Source: Allomuricauda sp.
GTDB taxonomy: Bacteria > Bacteroidota > Bacteroidia > Flavobacteriales > Flavobacteriaceae
Assembly: GCA_030148335.1 (NCBI GenBank)
Contig: JASBTQ010000019.1
Span: 124,001 to 188,000 of the forward strand
Length of the DNA stretch: 64,000 nucleotides
Reading direction: 5' to 3'
Shown: in pieces, positions 54,220 through 63,412 of the stretch
Numbering within the stretch: the first letter of the stretch is position 1
Layout: each line of letters opens with the position of its first letter
Made by a program: the position numbers and the translations under genes
Notes under the pieces: generated by a model
Seen by the model: only the letters and a program-made list of their open reading frames with translations
The model's database searches: none
What the model was told of the DNA's origin: nothing

Positions 54220-54687
54220 TCACAGCCGCAACAGGAAGTTGTCCTTGTTGAGGTTGGAGGTATGGTACTGCCAATTGATCTGCAATACCTTTTCTATTGA
54301 TTCCCTTAATTTACTAAAGTTACTGGGTTTGTTCAAGTAAATGTTCGCTCCGTTCACAAAAGTTTCCTCAATGTCCTTTTCCGATGAGGATGTGGAATAA
54401 ATGGCAATGGAAATAGGGTTCAGAAGCGGGTTGTTACGAATTTCCTTTAGACACTGCATGCCATTTTTGATGGGCATGTTAAGGTCCAAAAAAATCAGAT
54501 TGGGCAGGATGACGTTGGGCAGATTCAGATAATCCATCAATTCCTTTCCATTTTGGAACAGGGACAATTTTGTCCGTACCGCAATTTCTTCAATAGCTTC
54601 CTGAAAGAACAGACGATCGTCCTCGTCGTCATCGGCCAAAGCAATGTTCAGGATTTTGCTGTTGACTTGGGGTGGGTTTATTTTCAT
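54220..54687 (-). CDS. Single-domain response regulator (Rcp1-like)
   Basis: 155 residues with receiver domain only: acidic pocket ADDDEDD (18-24), phospho-acceptor Asp68 in IFLDLNMP, YSTSSSEKD and the conserved Lys in YLNKP. No output domain, like Rcp1 and other CheY-type receivers, so it acts through protein contacts or phosphorelay. Start overlaps the AraC stop as ATGA (54684-54687). Confidence 0.92.
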   Translation of the reverse strand: MKINPPQVNSKILNIALADDDEDDRLFFQEAIEEIAVRTKLSLFQNGKELMDYLNLPNVILPNLIFLDLNMPIKNGMQCLKEIRNNPLLNPISIAIYSTSSSEKDIEETFVNGANIYLNKPSNFSKLRESIEKVLQINWQYHTSNLNKDNFLLRL

Positions 54688-55247
54688 ATAGGTTGTTGTA
54701 ATCTATTCTCTTTTCGTTTCCTTACTATTGTTTGGAATTTCGTGGGGGTCAGGCCAGTTGTTTTTTTGAACTGGTTGGATAAATGGGCTACACTGCTGTA
54801 ATTCAAGCGGTAGGCTATTTCCGTCAATGTCAAATCGGTATTGGCCATGAGTTCCTTTGCATAGTCCACCTTTCTGAGGATGATGAAATTTTCAATGGAC
54901 GTATAGGTCGTCTCCGAAAAAAGGTTGGACAGATACGCGTAGGAATAATTCAATTGATCGGCCAGATACGACGATACTTTGTAGAGCCTCACCACATCGT
55001 CTTGGAGCATTTCATCTATGGTGTTCTTGATACGTTGCACCAGATCTATTTTTTGGTCCATCAGGATTTGGATGCCATACCTTTCCAGGTTCAGGGACAG
55101 TTGCTCCATTTCTTCGTGGGTAGGTGTCCTCTTAAACTCAACCTCGCCCGTACTGTGGATACAATGCGGAATGTCCAATTTGTCCAATTGTTCCCGCAAA
55201 AGTGTTTTACAGGTAATATTAAGATCATATGTTACATTCATTTTCAT
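54684..55247 (-). CDS. Compact AraC-family regulator
   Basis: 187 residues (or 185 from 55241). A short N-terminal alpha/beta region of about 75 residues (NVTYDLNITCKTLLREQLDK) precedes a full AraC DNA-binding domain: SYLADQLNYSYAYLSNLF and TEIAYRLNYSSVAHLSNQF with PTKFQTIVR. First gene of the AraC-response regulator-kinase operon, so it may be controlled by that phosphorelay. The N-terminal domain is not one I can name. Confidence 0.87.
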   Translation of the reverse strand: MKMNVTYDLNITCKTLLREQLDKLDIPHCIHSTGEVEFKRTPTHEEMEQLSLNLERYGIQILMDQKIDLVQRIKNTIDEMLQDDVVRLYKVSSYLADQLNYSYAYLSNLFSETTYTSIENFIILRKVDYAKELMANTDLTLTEIAYRLNYSSVAHLSNQFKKTTGLTPTKFQTIVRKRKENRLQQPI

Positions 55248-55425
55248 TGCATTGTGGCATTTTTGACAAAGTTTGGAGGGATATTAAAGTGTCATTGCAA
55301 GTATAGATTAAAAATAAGCAATTATTTAACACTATCAGTGGGATTTTGGCCAATATTGAACTCGTTGCATGAAAGCCATTGGTTTTATTTTGAGCTATTT
55401 ACCCCAAAGAAACAATCAAAGTTTT

Positions 55426-55962
55426 ATGAATCTGAGTAAATATACCAAGCGGGCATTTATAGGAGGGCTTATCTCCATGTTCGTCATCCTTTTGGGCACC
55501 ATCCTGTTGGGAAGGTTGAGCGGGTACGAGGCCAAAGAGCTCATTAAAAATTCTGTGGGCGGCATGAACACCCTCTGCAATACCATTGCCTTGGCGTCGG
55601 CCACTATTTTGGCACTTCTATTGACCTTGTTGGGCCTGAGCTCCACCTCAAAATCAAAATTAAAAAAGGACCATTACCACCACATATTACAAATAGCCAA
55701 ATTGGACACCATTGTGTTCATAGCGGCCGTCATCACCTTTCTGCTCTTCAATTTGCCCATCACCGAATCGGACAATGTGCCCCCAAGTTGGTTCAGCACC
55801 TTGTATTATATGTCACTGACGGTATCCAGCATTTTGAGCGCTTCCTTGATCGTAGTGGTATTGATGCTGTACAACACCGTGGTGAACATTGTAAAAATCG
55901 TTGGGCTTGGCATGACGGATCATCCGTTGGCGGTCAGTGAAAAGGAAAAGGAGGATGAATAG
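55426..55962 (+). CDS. Membrane protein of unknown function
   Basis: 178 residues with four hydrophobic helices (about 12-30, 45-70, 92-112, 128-158) and a charged C-terminal tail. GGMNTLCNTIALASATILAL is a distinctive segment. The ATG at 55426 is preferred because the longer frame lacks a plausible start region. Not assigned to a family. Located between two AraC-type regulators. Confidence 0.72.
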   Translation: MNLSKYTKRAFIGGLISMFVILLGTILLGRLSGYEAKELIKNSVGGMNTLCNTIALASATILALLLTLLGLSSTSKSKLKKDHYHHILQIAKLDTIVFIAAVITFLLFNLPITESDNVPPSWFSTLYYMSLTVSSILSASLIVVVLMLYNTVVNIVKIVGLGMTDHPLAVSEKEKEDE

Positions 55963-56013
55963 GGATGTTGGTCACTTAGGCCTTTGATGGGTCTAGGGGC
56001 AAAAAGGCCCTGT

Positions 56014-56355
56014 TCATTTTTTGGAATCGATATTTGCTTTGTCCGAGCAGTTCTCTTCGGGAATGGCCTTGAAGAATTCTGCGGCCTCAAGGTTGGTATT
56101 GGGCCCATATCCCAATAAAAAAGTGCCCTTTTCGCCTGCATCGGTTTCCAACACATACAGGATGGACATATCGGAGGGGTCGCTCATCCCCTCGTAACGA
56201 TGCTCCGCTACAATATAGATTTCCTCCGGGGCATATTTTTTTTTGGAACCTGAATTGATGAGCTTGTCCCCATCGAACCTGAAATTGGCCGTGTACCCCT
56301 TTTTCTGGTATTCCTGGATGTAACCTTTTTCATGTTTTGCATATTCATTCGTCAT
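56014..56355 (-). CDS. Small protein of the misnamed 'phosphoribosylpyrophosphate synthetase' type
   Basis: 113 residues, soluble. EEIYIVAEHRYEGMSDPSDM and SILYVLETDAGEKGTFLLGYG match a Bacteroidota family of about 105 residues often labelled phosphoribosylpyrophosphate synthetase. It is far too short for that enzyme and has no PRPP loop, so the name should not be carried over. Actual function unknown. Start chosen at MTNEYAKH (56355). Confidence 0.68.
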   Translation of the reverse strand: MTNEYAKHEKGYIQEYQKKGYTANFRFDGDKLINSGSKKKYAPEEIYIVAEHRYEGMSDPSDMSILYVLETDAGEKGTFLLGYGPNTNLEAAEFFKAIPEENCSDKANIDSKK

Positions 56356-56557
56356 GATTCCGCTTTTAATCCAAATGTGGATTAAATTTGGCAGTATCGT
56401 TACCACAATTGCCCCCAATTTTAACTCATATCAACTTTTAATTGGTGGGTTATTGTGAAAAGGCCAATATTGAAAGGATTTAAATTGAGTAAGGTTCCGG
56501 ATACCAATTTTGAAGTGAGGGAACAATTGCATCAACCTATATAAACAAACAAATAGA

Positions 56558-57586
56558 ATGAGCATTACATTACAGATATCCGATACCGACAGCAAACAGA
56601 TCGTCCAAGATCTTGCCGAACATTTCAAGGTGGAGATGGAGGAGGAGAACAATGAGTATTGCGTGCGGATACCCGCTAGGTTGGGGGCCGGGTATGTAAA
56701 GGGCACCCATTTTGAACATGGGGTCGGGGTTTTGGAGTTTGATTGCCAATTGAAAAAAAAGTTGGTGTTGGAACATAAAAAGGGCCTGGTACATCCCCTA
56801 AAGCTGTTGTTCAATCGGGAATCCATGATCCTTCACAAATTCGATGAAGAGGAGGAGGAACATGAAATTCATAGGTTGGAAAGTGCCATTTTGTCCAGCA
56901 CTCCCCAGAACAACCATATTTTTACCTTTCCCGAAGGCTGCCCCATAAATGTTTTCAGTCTCGAAATCAACAGAAAATTGTTCGAGGACAAGATCAGCGA
57001 ATTTCTTTCCGAGATGAACGAAGACCTCATGGAACTCTTCAGGGATGTGAACGGTACCCAAATTTTTTACCATAAAGCACACTACAGTTTGGAAATCGCC
57101 AAATTTCTGGAAGAATTCACCGAATGCGACCTTACGTATTTTATGAAGACGGTTTACCAGGAAGGAAAGGCATACGAGATATTGTCGCATCAACTGCAAC
57201 AGTACCTGGATGACCTCAACGGTTCCGGAAAACACAAAATTTTGAGACAGGCCACTTTGGCCAAGATTGAAAAGGCGGCGGAAATCATTGAGGAGGAATT
57301 GGGCCGGATGGACAATATCGTGAGCCTTGCCAAAAGGGTCGGACTGAACCAGACCACTTTGCAGCAGGGATTCAAACGCCTTTATAAGGCATCGGTAAAT
57401 GAGTATATCCGCAATTTTAGGATAGAAAAGGCGAAGGAACTATTGGAAAGTACCGATCTGAACATTTCAGAGATAAGTTATAAGATAGGGATCAACTCCA
57501 GGAGTTATCTCTCCAAGCTCTTCAAGGAAAAATATGGAATCTCACCCAAAGAGTACCATAACCAGATCAGGAAGACCAATCTTTAA
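56558..57586 (+). CDS. AraC-family transcriptional regulator (paralogue of 50791-51813)
   Basis: 342 residues. DNA-binding end: SLAKRVGLNQTTLQQGFKRL and SEISYKIGINSRSYLSKLF, then KYGISPKEYHNQ. The sensor half, with GYVKGTHFEHGVGVLEFD, parallels the paralogue. Stands alone between small hypotheticals and ends in a strong terminator. Probably a local stress-response regulator; targets not visible. Confidence 0.9.
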   Translation: MSITLQISDTDSKQIVQDLAEHFKVEMEEENNEYCVRIPARLGAGYVKGTHFEHGVGVLEFDCQLKKKLVLEHKKGLVHPLKLLFNRESMILHKFDEEEEEHEIHRLESAILSSTPQNNHIFTFPEGCPINVFSLEINRKLFEDKISEFLSEMNEDLMELFRDVNGTQIFYHKAHYSLEIAKFLEEFTECDLTYFMKTVYQEGKAYEILSHQLQQYLDDLNGSGKHKILRQATLAKIEKAAEIIEEELGRMDNIVSLAKRVGLNQTTLQQGFKRLYKASVNEYIRNFRIEKAKELLESTDLNISEISYKIGINSRSYLSKLFKEKYGISPKEYHNQIRKTNL

Positions 57587-57599
57587 TCGGGTAAATAAA

Positions 57600-57623
57600 A
57601 AGGGACGCTTACAAGCGTCCCTT
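57600..57623 (+). terminator. Terminator after the AraC gene (bidirectional)
   Basis: AAGGGACGCTT (57600-57610) and AAGCGTCCCTT (57613-57623). Between convergent genes; A-rich on one side, so the minus-strand gene may use it too. Confidence 0.85.
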
Positions 57624-57631
57624 CCGAACAA

Positions 57632-58078
57632 TCAAGCGATGTCTTCCAATCTTTTTATGGTTCCCAGATCGGCAGAGATCTTGTTCATTTGTTGTTGCAG
57701 CAAGACCTCCGTACTCGGTGGCAGGCTGGTCTCCTTCAGCACGTCTTTATATTCGTCCACGGCTGCTTTTTCACCTGTAATGGCCTCTTCCAACATGGAT
57801 TCGTCATTGTCCGCGGAAAAGAATGCCTTGACATCCATCCAGCCGCGGTGTAACGTACCTGCTGTACTGCCTCCTTTTTCCACTGCTTGGCCAAAGTTCA
57901 TGATCTCATTTTTCAGATCATGCCCAAAACTGGTACGTTCGGTGGACTTTCTTAAAAAATAGTTTTTAAGGTCGGGACTCTTGGCGTGATCGGCCGCTTT
58001 TTTAAAACCCTTTTCAGCATCATAGGTTCTTTCCAACAACTGGTTCAATTTTTTGCCCACGGTTTCTGTATAGCTCAT
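57632..58078 (-). CDS. DUF2383/PA2169-family four-helix-bundle protein
   Basis: 148 residues, soluble. LNQLLERTYDAEKGFKKAAD starts the first helix; SFGHDLKNEIMNFGQ and EEAITGEKAAVDEYKDVLKE form helices with ferritin-like Glu/His spacing. The PA2169 family is stress-linked and of uncertain function. Length complete. Confidence 0.85.
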   Translation of the reverse strand: MSYTETVGKKLNQLLERTYDAEKGFKKAADHAKSPDLKNYFLRKSTERTSFGHDLKNEIMNFGQAVEKGGSTAGTLHRGWMDVKAFFSADNDESMLEEAITGEKAAVDEYKDVLKETSLPPSTEVLLQQQMNKISADLGTIKRLEDIA

Positions 58079-58441
58079 AACTCATTAAATTTTAGGATTA
58101 ACGATGATTTGTTTTGGGATGCTCATCGCTTTACATCCATGGGATTAAATTAGGTGAAAGGAAGGGCAGGGGTTTACCCTATAAAACAGATTATTGCCCC
58201 GATTGAACCCAGGACATGATGTTTCCCGAAGCAATGGGTTCCAAACCCCGGTTGGGATGCTGTCGCTTATAGGGATATGTGGCCAATGTTTCCTTTTTTG
58301 CGTCAACATTTTCTTCGAACCTGGCAAAAGATGCGATAAAAAAAGGATAGTTTTCAAACGTTACTTTTTGAATGGGAACTGCCATGACCGAAGAGATGAC
58401 ATCGATGGCAAAAACTGTTCTATCAAAATCAATATACAGAC
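58079..58441. other. 363-base gap without a convincing gene
   Basis: Contains minus-strand frames (58145-58357, 58191-58385) without signal, repeat or family features. No RNA gene or terminator is evident. Confidence 0.35.
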
Positions 58442-58645
58442 ATGGGAACGAAAGTAAAGGATGAAAAACAACCTAGGGAAGATGCGGAAATAGTCAAGGA
58501 AAACGATAACCCCAAACGCAATTACATCTTCAAAAAGAGCGGAGTGACCAGGGTAGGCTTTTTTATCATTTTGGCCATACTCATACTCGTGGCCATCGGG
58601 GTATTGCTTTCAGGACTGTTCTTTGAGACCTCGATGACCCCATAG
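58442..58645 (+). CDS. Small single-pass membrane protein
   Basis: 67 residues: charged first 35 (KVKDEKQPREDAEIVKENDN), then one helix (VGFFIILAILILVAIGVLLS), short tail. Layout resembles the small proteins at 28255 and 61387, but the sequence differs. Not recognised. Isolated plus-strand gene before the nitroreductase. Confidence 0.6.
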   Translation: MGTKVKDEKQPREDAEIVKENDNPKRNYIFKKSGVTRVGFFIILAILILVAIGVLLSGLFFETSMTP

Positions 58646-58680
58646 ACCATCAGGTTTTTTAGGACAATTTTCCAGAAAGC

Positions 58681-59286
58681 TCAATCTTTCCAATTATCCT
58701 GAAACACGAATTCCTCTTGGGGCATTCTCTCCCGGTCCGCTACTTCCTGATCTTGGAGTTCTTGCGACAATTTGTCCAATTCGCCACCGTAATAGCCAAG
58801 TGCAATTGCAGAGGAGACGTGGTACCCTTTGGGTACATTAAAGAGATTTTGGGCTTTCTTCCAGTCCACACCTGCCATATGGTGCAGGGCAATGCCCAAA
58901 TATTGGGCCTGCACGGTCATGCTTCCCAAGCTGAGGCCCAGATCGTGGAGGGCATGGAAATTCTCTTGGCCTTTGGGAGTGTCTTCCTTGTATATACCCA
59001 GCATTAAAATGGGGGCCATCGGTGCCCATCCCTTATTGAAATCGCTTAGGCAATCCACAATCTGCTCAAAAGCCTTTGTGCCCTTTTCTGTGTAGATGAA
59101 GCGCCAGGGCTGGAGATTGCTTGAACTTGCTGCCCAACGTGCGGCCTCAAAAAGTTGTTTCAGATGGCCTTCCGTTATTTTTTCGTCCTTGAAAGTCCTC
59201 GGACTATATCGTTGCTTGAGCAGGGCAAATATTTCATGTTCAGTGTCGGCTATGTTCCCTAAACGGATTTGGTCTTGTTCGTTCAT
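58681..59286 (-). CDS. Nitroreductase-family flavoprotein
   Basis: 201 residues. LLKQRYSPRTFKDEKIT is the family opening with the FMN phosphate contact; AARWAASSSNLQPWRFI, HDLGLSLGSMTVQAQYLGIA and HHMAGVDWKKA follow in order. FMN-dependent NAD(P)H reductase, likely for quinones or nitro compounds. Stress-linked context. Confidence 0.92.
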   Translation of the reverse strand: MNEQDQIRLGNIADTEHEIFALLKQRYSPRTFKDEKITEGHLKQLFEAARWAASSSNLQPWRFIYTEKGTKAFEQIVDCLSDFNKGWAPMAPILMLGIYKEDTPKGQENFHALHDLGLSLGSMTVQAQYLGIALHHMAGVDWKKAQNLFNVPKGYHVSSAIALGYYGGELDKLSQELQDQEVADRERMPQEEFVFQDNWKD

Positions 59287-59384
59287 GACTTTTTTTCATT
59301 AGGTTAATCAACAAAATCGATAGGGGCTATCCCATTAACTCATTATTTTGACGCTATTGATCGCCAATGCGTTTCATTTGACGC

Positions 59385-60395
59385 TTATCCACTTTTGCCA
59401 TATTCCCTTTTATAGATGCGAACGACCACGAGGAAAAGGTTGATAAGCAACGGGCCAAAAATAAGTCCGATGAACCCGAACAAAGGAATTCCCACGATCA
59501 CACCTATCAAAGTGATCAATGGATGGACGTTATCCAACTTTTTGAGCACATATAAGCGTATGAGATTGTCCGTTACCCCCACCACCACGATTCCATACAA
59601 TAAAACACCCCACGCCTGAAAGGTATTGCCATTGGAAAGGGCAAGTATGAATACGGGGACGGTTCCCAAAAGATTGCCCACAAAAGGGATCATGGATCCA
59701 ATGGTAACGATGACCGCCCAAAAGAGCGGGCTTTTGATCCCGAAGATCAAAAAACCGATGAAGGCCACTATGCCCTGTGCCAAGGCCACCAAGGGTATGC
59801 CCAATGTATTGGCCTTGACAATGTCCCTGATCTCGCACCCGATGATTTTTAAGTTATCATTGCTGATGGGTATATATTCATAAAGGGACTCGTGGAGTTT
59901 TCTACGATTGGTCAGCATATAGTACAGTAGAAAATACATAATGGAAATGGCAATGAGTGTATTGAAAGTGCCGCCGGCCAACCCTTGTAGGTTTTTGGAC
60001 AGCCACTCAGAGATCGCTGAGGCATCTATCTGAGAGGTCAGCTTGAAGCCCAAACGATCTTCCCAGTTTTGGAGTTGGGATTTGGCCGCTGCCGCCACCT
60101 TTTCGGAGTTTTCCACTGCCCTGCCAATTTTATTTCCCAGCATGAATATTGCCCCGGCCACTGGCAGCAATATGACCAGAAAGGACATCACCATTAAAAC
60201 CGCAGCTGCCAAGTTTTCGTTCCATCCCTTGTTTATCAGACGTTTCATGGGATTCTTCAACAGCACATACAGGGTGACAGTTCCCAATACTCCCGAAAAG
60301 TAGGGGGCCATTTCCATCATGATGAGCCCTCCCATCAAAAGAATCAACAGGAGCACAAAAATTTGGCGGATGACTTCCGGATTTATGGGTTTCAT
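59385..60395 (-). CDS. AI-2E family transporter-like membrane protein
   Basis: 336 residues with seven to eight hydrophobic helices. The family centre TLGIPLVALAQGIVAFIGFL, then FWAVIVTIGSMIPFVGNLLG and the C-terminal PLITLIGVIVGIPLFGFIGL, match the AI-2E (PerM/YdiK) family. Members move small solutes, and some act as Na+/H+ antiporters; autoinducer transport is not assumed. Confidence 0.92.
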   Translation of the reverse strand: MKPINPEVIRQIFVLLLILLMGGLIMMEMAPYFSGVLGTVTLYVLLKNPMKRLINKGWNENLAAAVLMVMSFLVILLPVAGAIFMLGNKIGRAVENSEKVAAAAKSQLQNWEDRLGFKLTSQIDASAISEWLSKNLQGLAGGTFNTLIAISIMYFLLYYMLTNRRKLHESLYEYIPISNDNLKIIGCEIRDIVKANTLGIPLVALAQGIVAFIGFLIFGIKSPLFWAVIVTIGSMIPFVGNLLGTVPVFILALSNGNTFQAWGVLLYGIVVVGVTDNLIRLYVLKKLDNVHPLITLIGVIVGIPLFGFIGLIFGPLLINLFLVVVRIYKREYGKSG

Positions 60396-60641
60396 ATATT
60401 GGAATTAAGTCTATACATATTTTTGCCCCCTGTGTCTTTCCTGATTTTGGTCAAATTTTGTGAAATGCCCTGCACAAGCTTGCCTCATTTGACTTTTTTA
60501 TTGCTCTTAATGGATGGAAAAGAACCTATATCCTCCCCAATAGCTTTAGCGTTAACATTTTGGTTTTCTAGATCAATCCATTCTATAAAAAAGGGATAGT
60601 TTGGACAAAACATTTTTACAAACCTTTAAAATTTTAATACG

Positions 60642-60827
60642 ATGAACAGCGATCAATTGGAAGGCAAATGGAAACAGGTCAAAGGGAAGTTCAAGCAAAA
60701 ATATGGCAAGCTTACCGATAGCGACCTCACCTATTCTGAAGGCAAGTTTGATGAGATGTTGGGAAGATTGCAGGAAAAGACCGGAAAGGCGAAGTCAGAA
60801 TTGAAAAAAGAGATTGAAAACTGGTAG
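60642..60827 (+). CDS. CsbD-family stress protein
   Basis: 61 residues: NSDQLEGKWKQVKGKFKQ and GKFDEMLGRLQEKTGKAKSE are the two CsbD helices. CsbD proteins are induced by general stress in many bacteria; molecular role unknown. A good terminator follows. Confidence 0.92.
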   Translation: MNSDQLEGKWKQVKGKFKQKYGKLTDSDLTYSEGKFDEMLGRLQEKTGKAKSELKKEIENW

Positions 60828-60850
60828 ACCACTATTTCAGTCCGTAAGTA

Positions 60851-60882
60851 AAATAACCCTCTGCTTTTCTGGAGGGTTATTT
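60851..60882 (+). terminator. Terminator after CsbD
   Basis: AAATAACCCTC (60851-60861) and GAGGGTTATTT (60872-60882), then TCATT. Confidence 0.82.
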
Positions 60883-60901
60883 TCATTAATGGATATGTAC
60901 G

Positions 60902-61354
60902 ATGACAGAACTGTTTGCTTATGACGCCGCTGAAGTCGCGGATTTTGCCTTGAAGGTGGGCCTGGCCACTTTGGCGGGACTATTGATCGGGCTGGAACGC
61001 GAGTATAAGGGAAAGAGTGCCGGATTGAAGACCAATACCTTGGTGTCCATCGGCGCATCGGTCTATGTATTGATTTCATTGCCGTTTTATGGAGAGGAAT
61101 TTGCCGACATTACAAGGGTCTTGGGCCAAGTGGTCACTGGGATCGGTTTTTTGGGTGCCGGGGTCATCCTTCAAAAAGAGAAGGAGGATAGGATCAAGGG
61201 CCTCACCACGGCTGCAACATTATGGTGCAGTGCCGGGGCAGGTTGCTTGGCTGCCACAGCCATGTTCGTGGAACTGGGGATCCTCACTTTTTTGGTGGTG
61301 ATCATCAATATTGTTTTTGGTTACATAGATAGTAGGATCGAAGGAATCAAATGA
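60902..61354 (+). CDS. MgtC/SapB-family membrane protein
   Basis: 150 residues, about five hydrophobic segments. LLIGLEREYKGKSAGLKTNT is the family motif (Arg-Glu after Gly-Leu), VVTGIGFLGAGVILQKE and GLTTAATLWCSAGAGCLAA follow. MgtC proteins aid survival at low Mg2+ and modulate ATP synthase in pathogens; SapB-like short forms lack the C-terminal ACT-like domain, as here. Confidence 0.92.
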   Translation: MTELFAYDAAEVADFALKVGLATLAGLLIGLEREYKGKSAGLKTNTLVSIGASVYVLISLPFYGEEFADITRVLGQVVTGIGFLGAGVILQKEKEDRIKGLTTAATLWCSAGAGCLAATAMFVELGILTFLVVIINIVFGYIDSRIEGIK

Positions 61355-61386
61355 GGGAACGGTATAGCATAACAGCACTAGTATTT

Positions 61387-61587
61387 TTATTGACTTGCCT
61401 CTACCAACATTAGAATGGCAACTACCAAGCACAATATGGTCACAATGATGAGGATGGTCCAGGGAAATGGATCCTTTTTGGAGCGGGGCAGGGGGGGTTG
61501 CTCCTTGGTATCGGCTCTTTGTTCTGTTTTTGGTGGGCCACTGTCCGTTGCTTTCTTCCAGCGTTCCTTCTTTCCTTCCTTTTTCAT
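61387..61587 (-). CDS. Small tail-anchored membrane protein, paralogue of 28255-28464
   Basis: 66 residues: MKKEGKKERWKKATDS start, Pro/Lys-rich middle, and one C-terminal helix (WTILIIVTILCLVVAILMLV). N-terminus and layout match the protein at 28255-28464 about 33 kb away. Unknown family. It converges with the MgtC gene. Confidence 0.6.
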   Translation of the reverse strand: MKKEGKKERWKKATDSGPPKTEQRADTKEQPPLPRSKKDPFPWTILIIVTILCLVVAILMLVEASQ

Positions 61588-62000
61588 GGGTCATTGTTTA
61601 GAGGGGCTTTTTTTAAATGAGCCATTACTCGTTTTTCATGCATTGGATGGCCAAAAAAGGAACCCATTTTGACCCAGATCTTCCTGTCGGGCCTGTTTTT
61701 TTACAAATCCTCGGGAAAAGTGTGGAACGTTCATTCCATGCACATTCTTGCTTTATCAAAAAATCGTTATCCACTCAATTGGGCAGAACGTCAATTTTTT
61801 CACTTATTGGTAGGTAGGAAACCATGACCTATGGAAATGGTTGCATGAATTTAAACTCAAAAAAAGGAGCGTATGTGCGCAATAGCATCTAAAATTGACA
61901 CAATCGATTAGGCCATTTGCATTTCCCGATCACGTTTTATTCATCTGGTTTAATAAAAATGGCTTTTGGTTGGATTAATTTTGAAATAAATTCATTGTTC
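61588..62000. other. 413-base gap; possible promoter for the NADH dehydrogenase gene
   Basis: TAATTTTG at 61976-61983 fits the TANNTTTG -7 element 17 bases before the ATG at 62001; no good -33 box is seen. The rest has only unsupported frames (such as 61617-61817). Confidence 0.4.
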
Positions 62001-63275
62001 ATGGAAAAAAGAAAGAAAGTAATCGTTGTGGGAGGTGGGTTCGCAGGACTTGAACTGATCAAGGGACTGGGGAATTCCAAAAAATATGAGGTCACCTTGG
62101 TGGATGTGAACAACTATAATTTTTTTCCGCCATTGATCTATCAGGTATCCACTGGCTTTATGGAACCTTCTGCCATAAGCTATCCCATTAGAAGGATACT
62201 CAGGGAAAAGGAAAGTGTCCGGTTTAGGCTTGGCAGCCTGGAAAGGATCATACCCGCCGAGAACAAAATAATCTTGAGCAATGGGGAACTGGCCTACGAC
62301 ATCCTTGTGATGGCCACTGGTGCGGAAAGTAATTTTTTCGGGAACAGGAACATTGAAAAATACAGTTTGCCGATGAAGACCATCAGCGATGCGCTGAGCC
62401 TTCGCAACACCATTCTTGCCCGATTGGATAGGGCTACCCGATTGGACAATGTGGAGGAACGTAGAAAACTGTTGACCTTTGTTATTGCCGGTGCGGGCCC
62501 TACAGGTGTGGAACTTTCAGGCATTTTGGCCGAGATGAGTACTTCCATCTTGAAGAAGGATTATCCCGAACTGGGCCAAGAGGACCTTGGGGGCATCTAT
62601 TTGATCGATGGGCAGGATGCCGTACTTTCGGCCATGTCGCCAAGATCACAGGCCTATACCTACAAAAAATTGAGACAATATGGAGTAAAGATCAAACTCG
62701 ATACCATAGTCAAGGATTTTGACAATGAAAGGGTGTATTTGTCCGATGGCTCCGAGATCCAGACCAAAAACCTGATATGGGCCGCAGGGGTCTCCGCAAA
62801 AACCTTTGAAGGGATCCAAAAGGAAAGTTTGGGAAGGGGCAAACGAATGAAAACAAACGCTTATAACCTAGTAGATGGCTACCAAAACATTTATGCGCTG
62901 GGGGATTGTGCTTTGGTGTCAGGGGACGATGCCTTTCCTGATGGACACCCCCAATTGGCACAACCGGCCTTGCAACAGGCGAAAAACCTCGCCCGGAATT
63001 TAGAGAAGGGAGAAGGAGAGTGGAAACCTTTCGCCTACAAGGACAAGGGTTCTTTGGCCATTATAGGAAGGAATAAGGCAGTGCTGGATTTTCCTAAACA
63101 GAAATACTTTTTGAAAGGTTTTCTCGCTTGGCTCATTTGGATCTTTGTGCATATTATGGGGTTGGTCAATTTCAAGAACAGGATACGGGCCTTTTTCAAC
63201 TGGATAGGTTATTACATCTACAGGGACCAATATTTCAGGATGATCATCAAGCCCAAGGAACGGGAGAATACCTGA
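62001..63275 (+). CDS. ndh: Type II NADH dehydrogenase (NDH-2)
   Basis: 424 residues. VIVVGGGFAGLELI (7-20) binds FAD, VIAGAGPTGVELSG near 155-168 binds NADH, and NIYALGDCALV near 300 is the third flavin motif. The C-terminal AWLIWIFVHIMGLVNFKNR forms the membrane-anchoring helix of this class. Oxidises NADH with quinone without pumping. The ATG at 62001 is chosen; the upstream extension to 61917 lacks family similarity. Confidence 0.93.
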   Translation: MEKRKKVIVVGGGFAGLELIKGLGNSKKYEVTLVDVNNYNFFPPLIYQVSTGFMEPSAISYPIRRILREKESVRFRLGSLERIIPAENKIILSNGELAYDILVMATGAESNFFGNRNIEKYSLPMKTISDALSLRNTILARLDRATRLDNVEERRKLLTFVIAGAGPTGVELSGILAEMSTSILKKDYPELGQEDLGGIYLIDGQDAVLSAMSPRSQAYTYKKLRQYGVKIKLDTIVKDFDNERVYLSDGSEIQTKNLIWAAGVSAKTFEGIQKESLGRGKRMKTNAYNLVDGYQNIYALGDCALVSGDDAFPDGHPQLAQPALQQAKNLARNLEKGEGEWKPFAYKDKGSLAIIGRNKAVLDFPKQKYFLKGFLAWLIWIFVHIMGLVNFKNRIRAFFNWIGYYIYRDQYFRMIIKPKERENT

Positions 63276-63412
63276 ACGGATCAGTACCTTCAAATTCTTT
63301 GGTGATTCATGCTGGAGCATGGTCGTCGATAAAACCATTGCCTTAAAGTTTGGATAGGGTATCCATTATACGTGCTTTCTTTTATAAATTGCGATAACTA
63401 CCCAAACTTGAT

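Noticed and set aside
58191..58385. 64-codon minus-strand frame
   Set aside because: No signal, membrane helix, family pattern or supporting neighbour; could be chance.
61617..61817. 66-codon plus-strand frame before NADH dehydrogenase
   Set aside because: No recognisable features; lies in a probable promoter and leader region.
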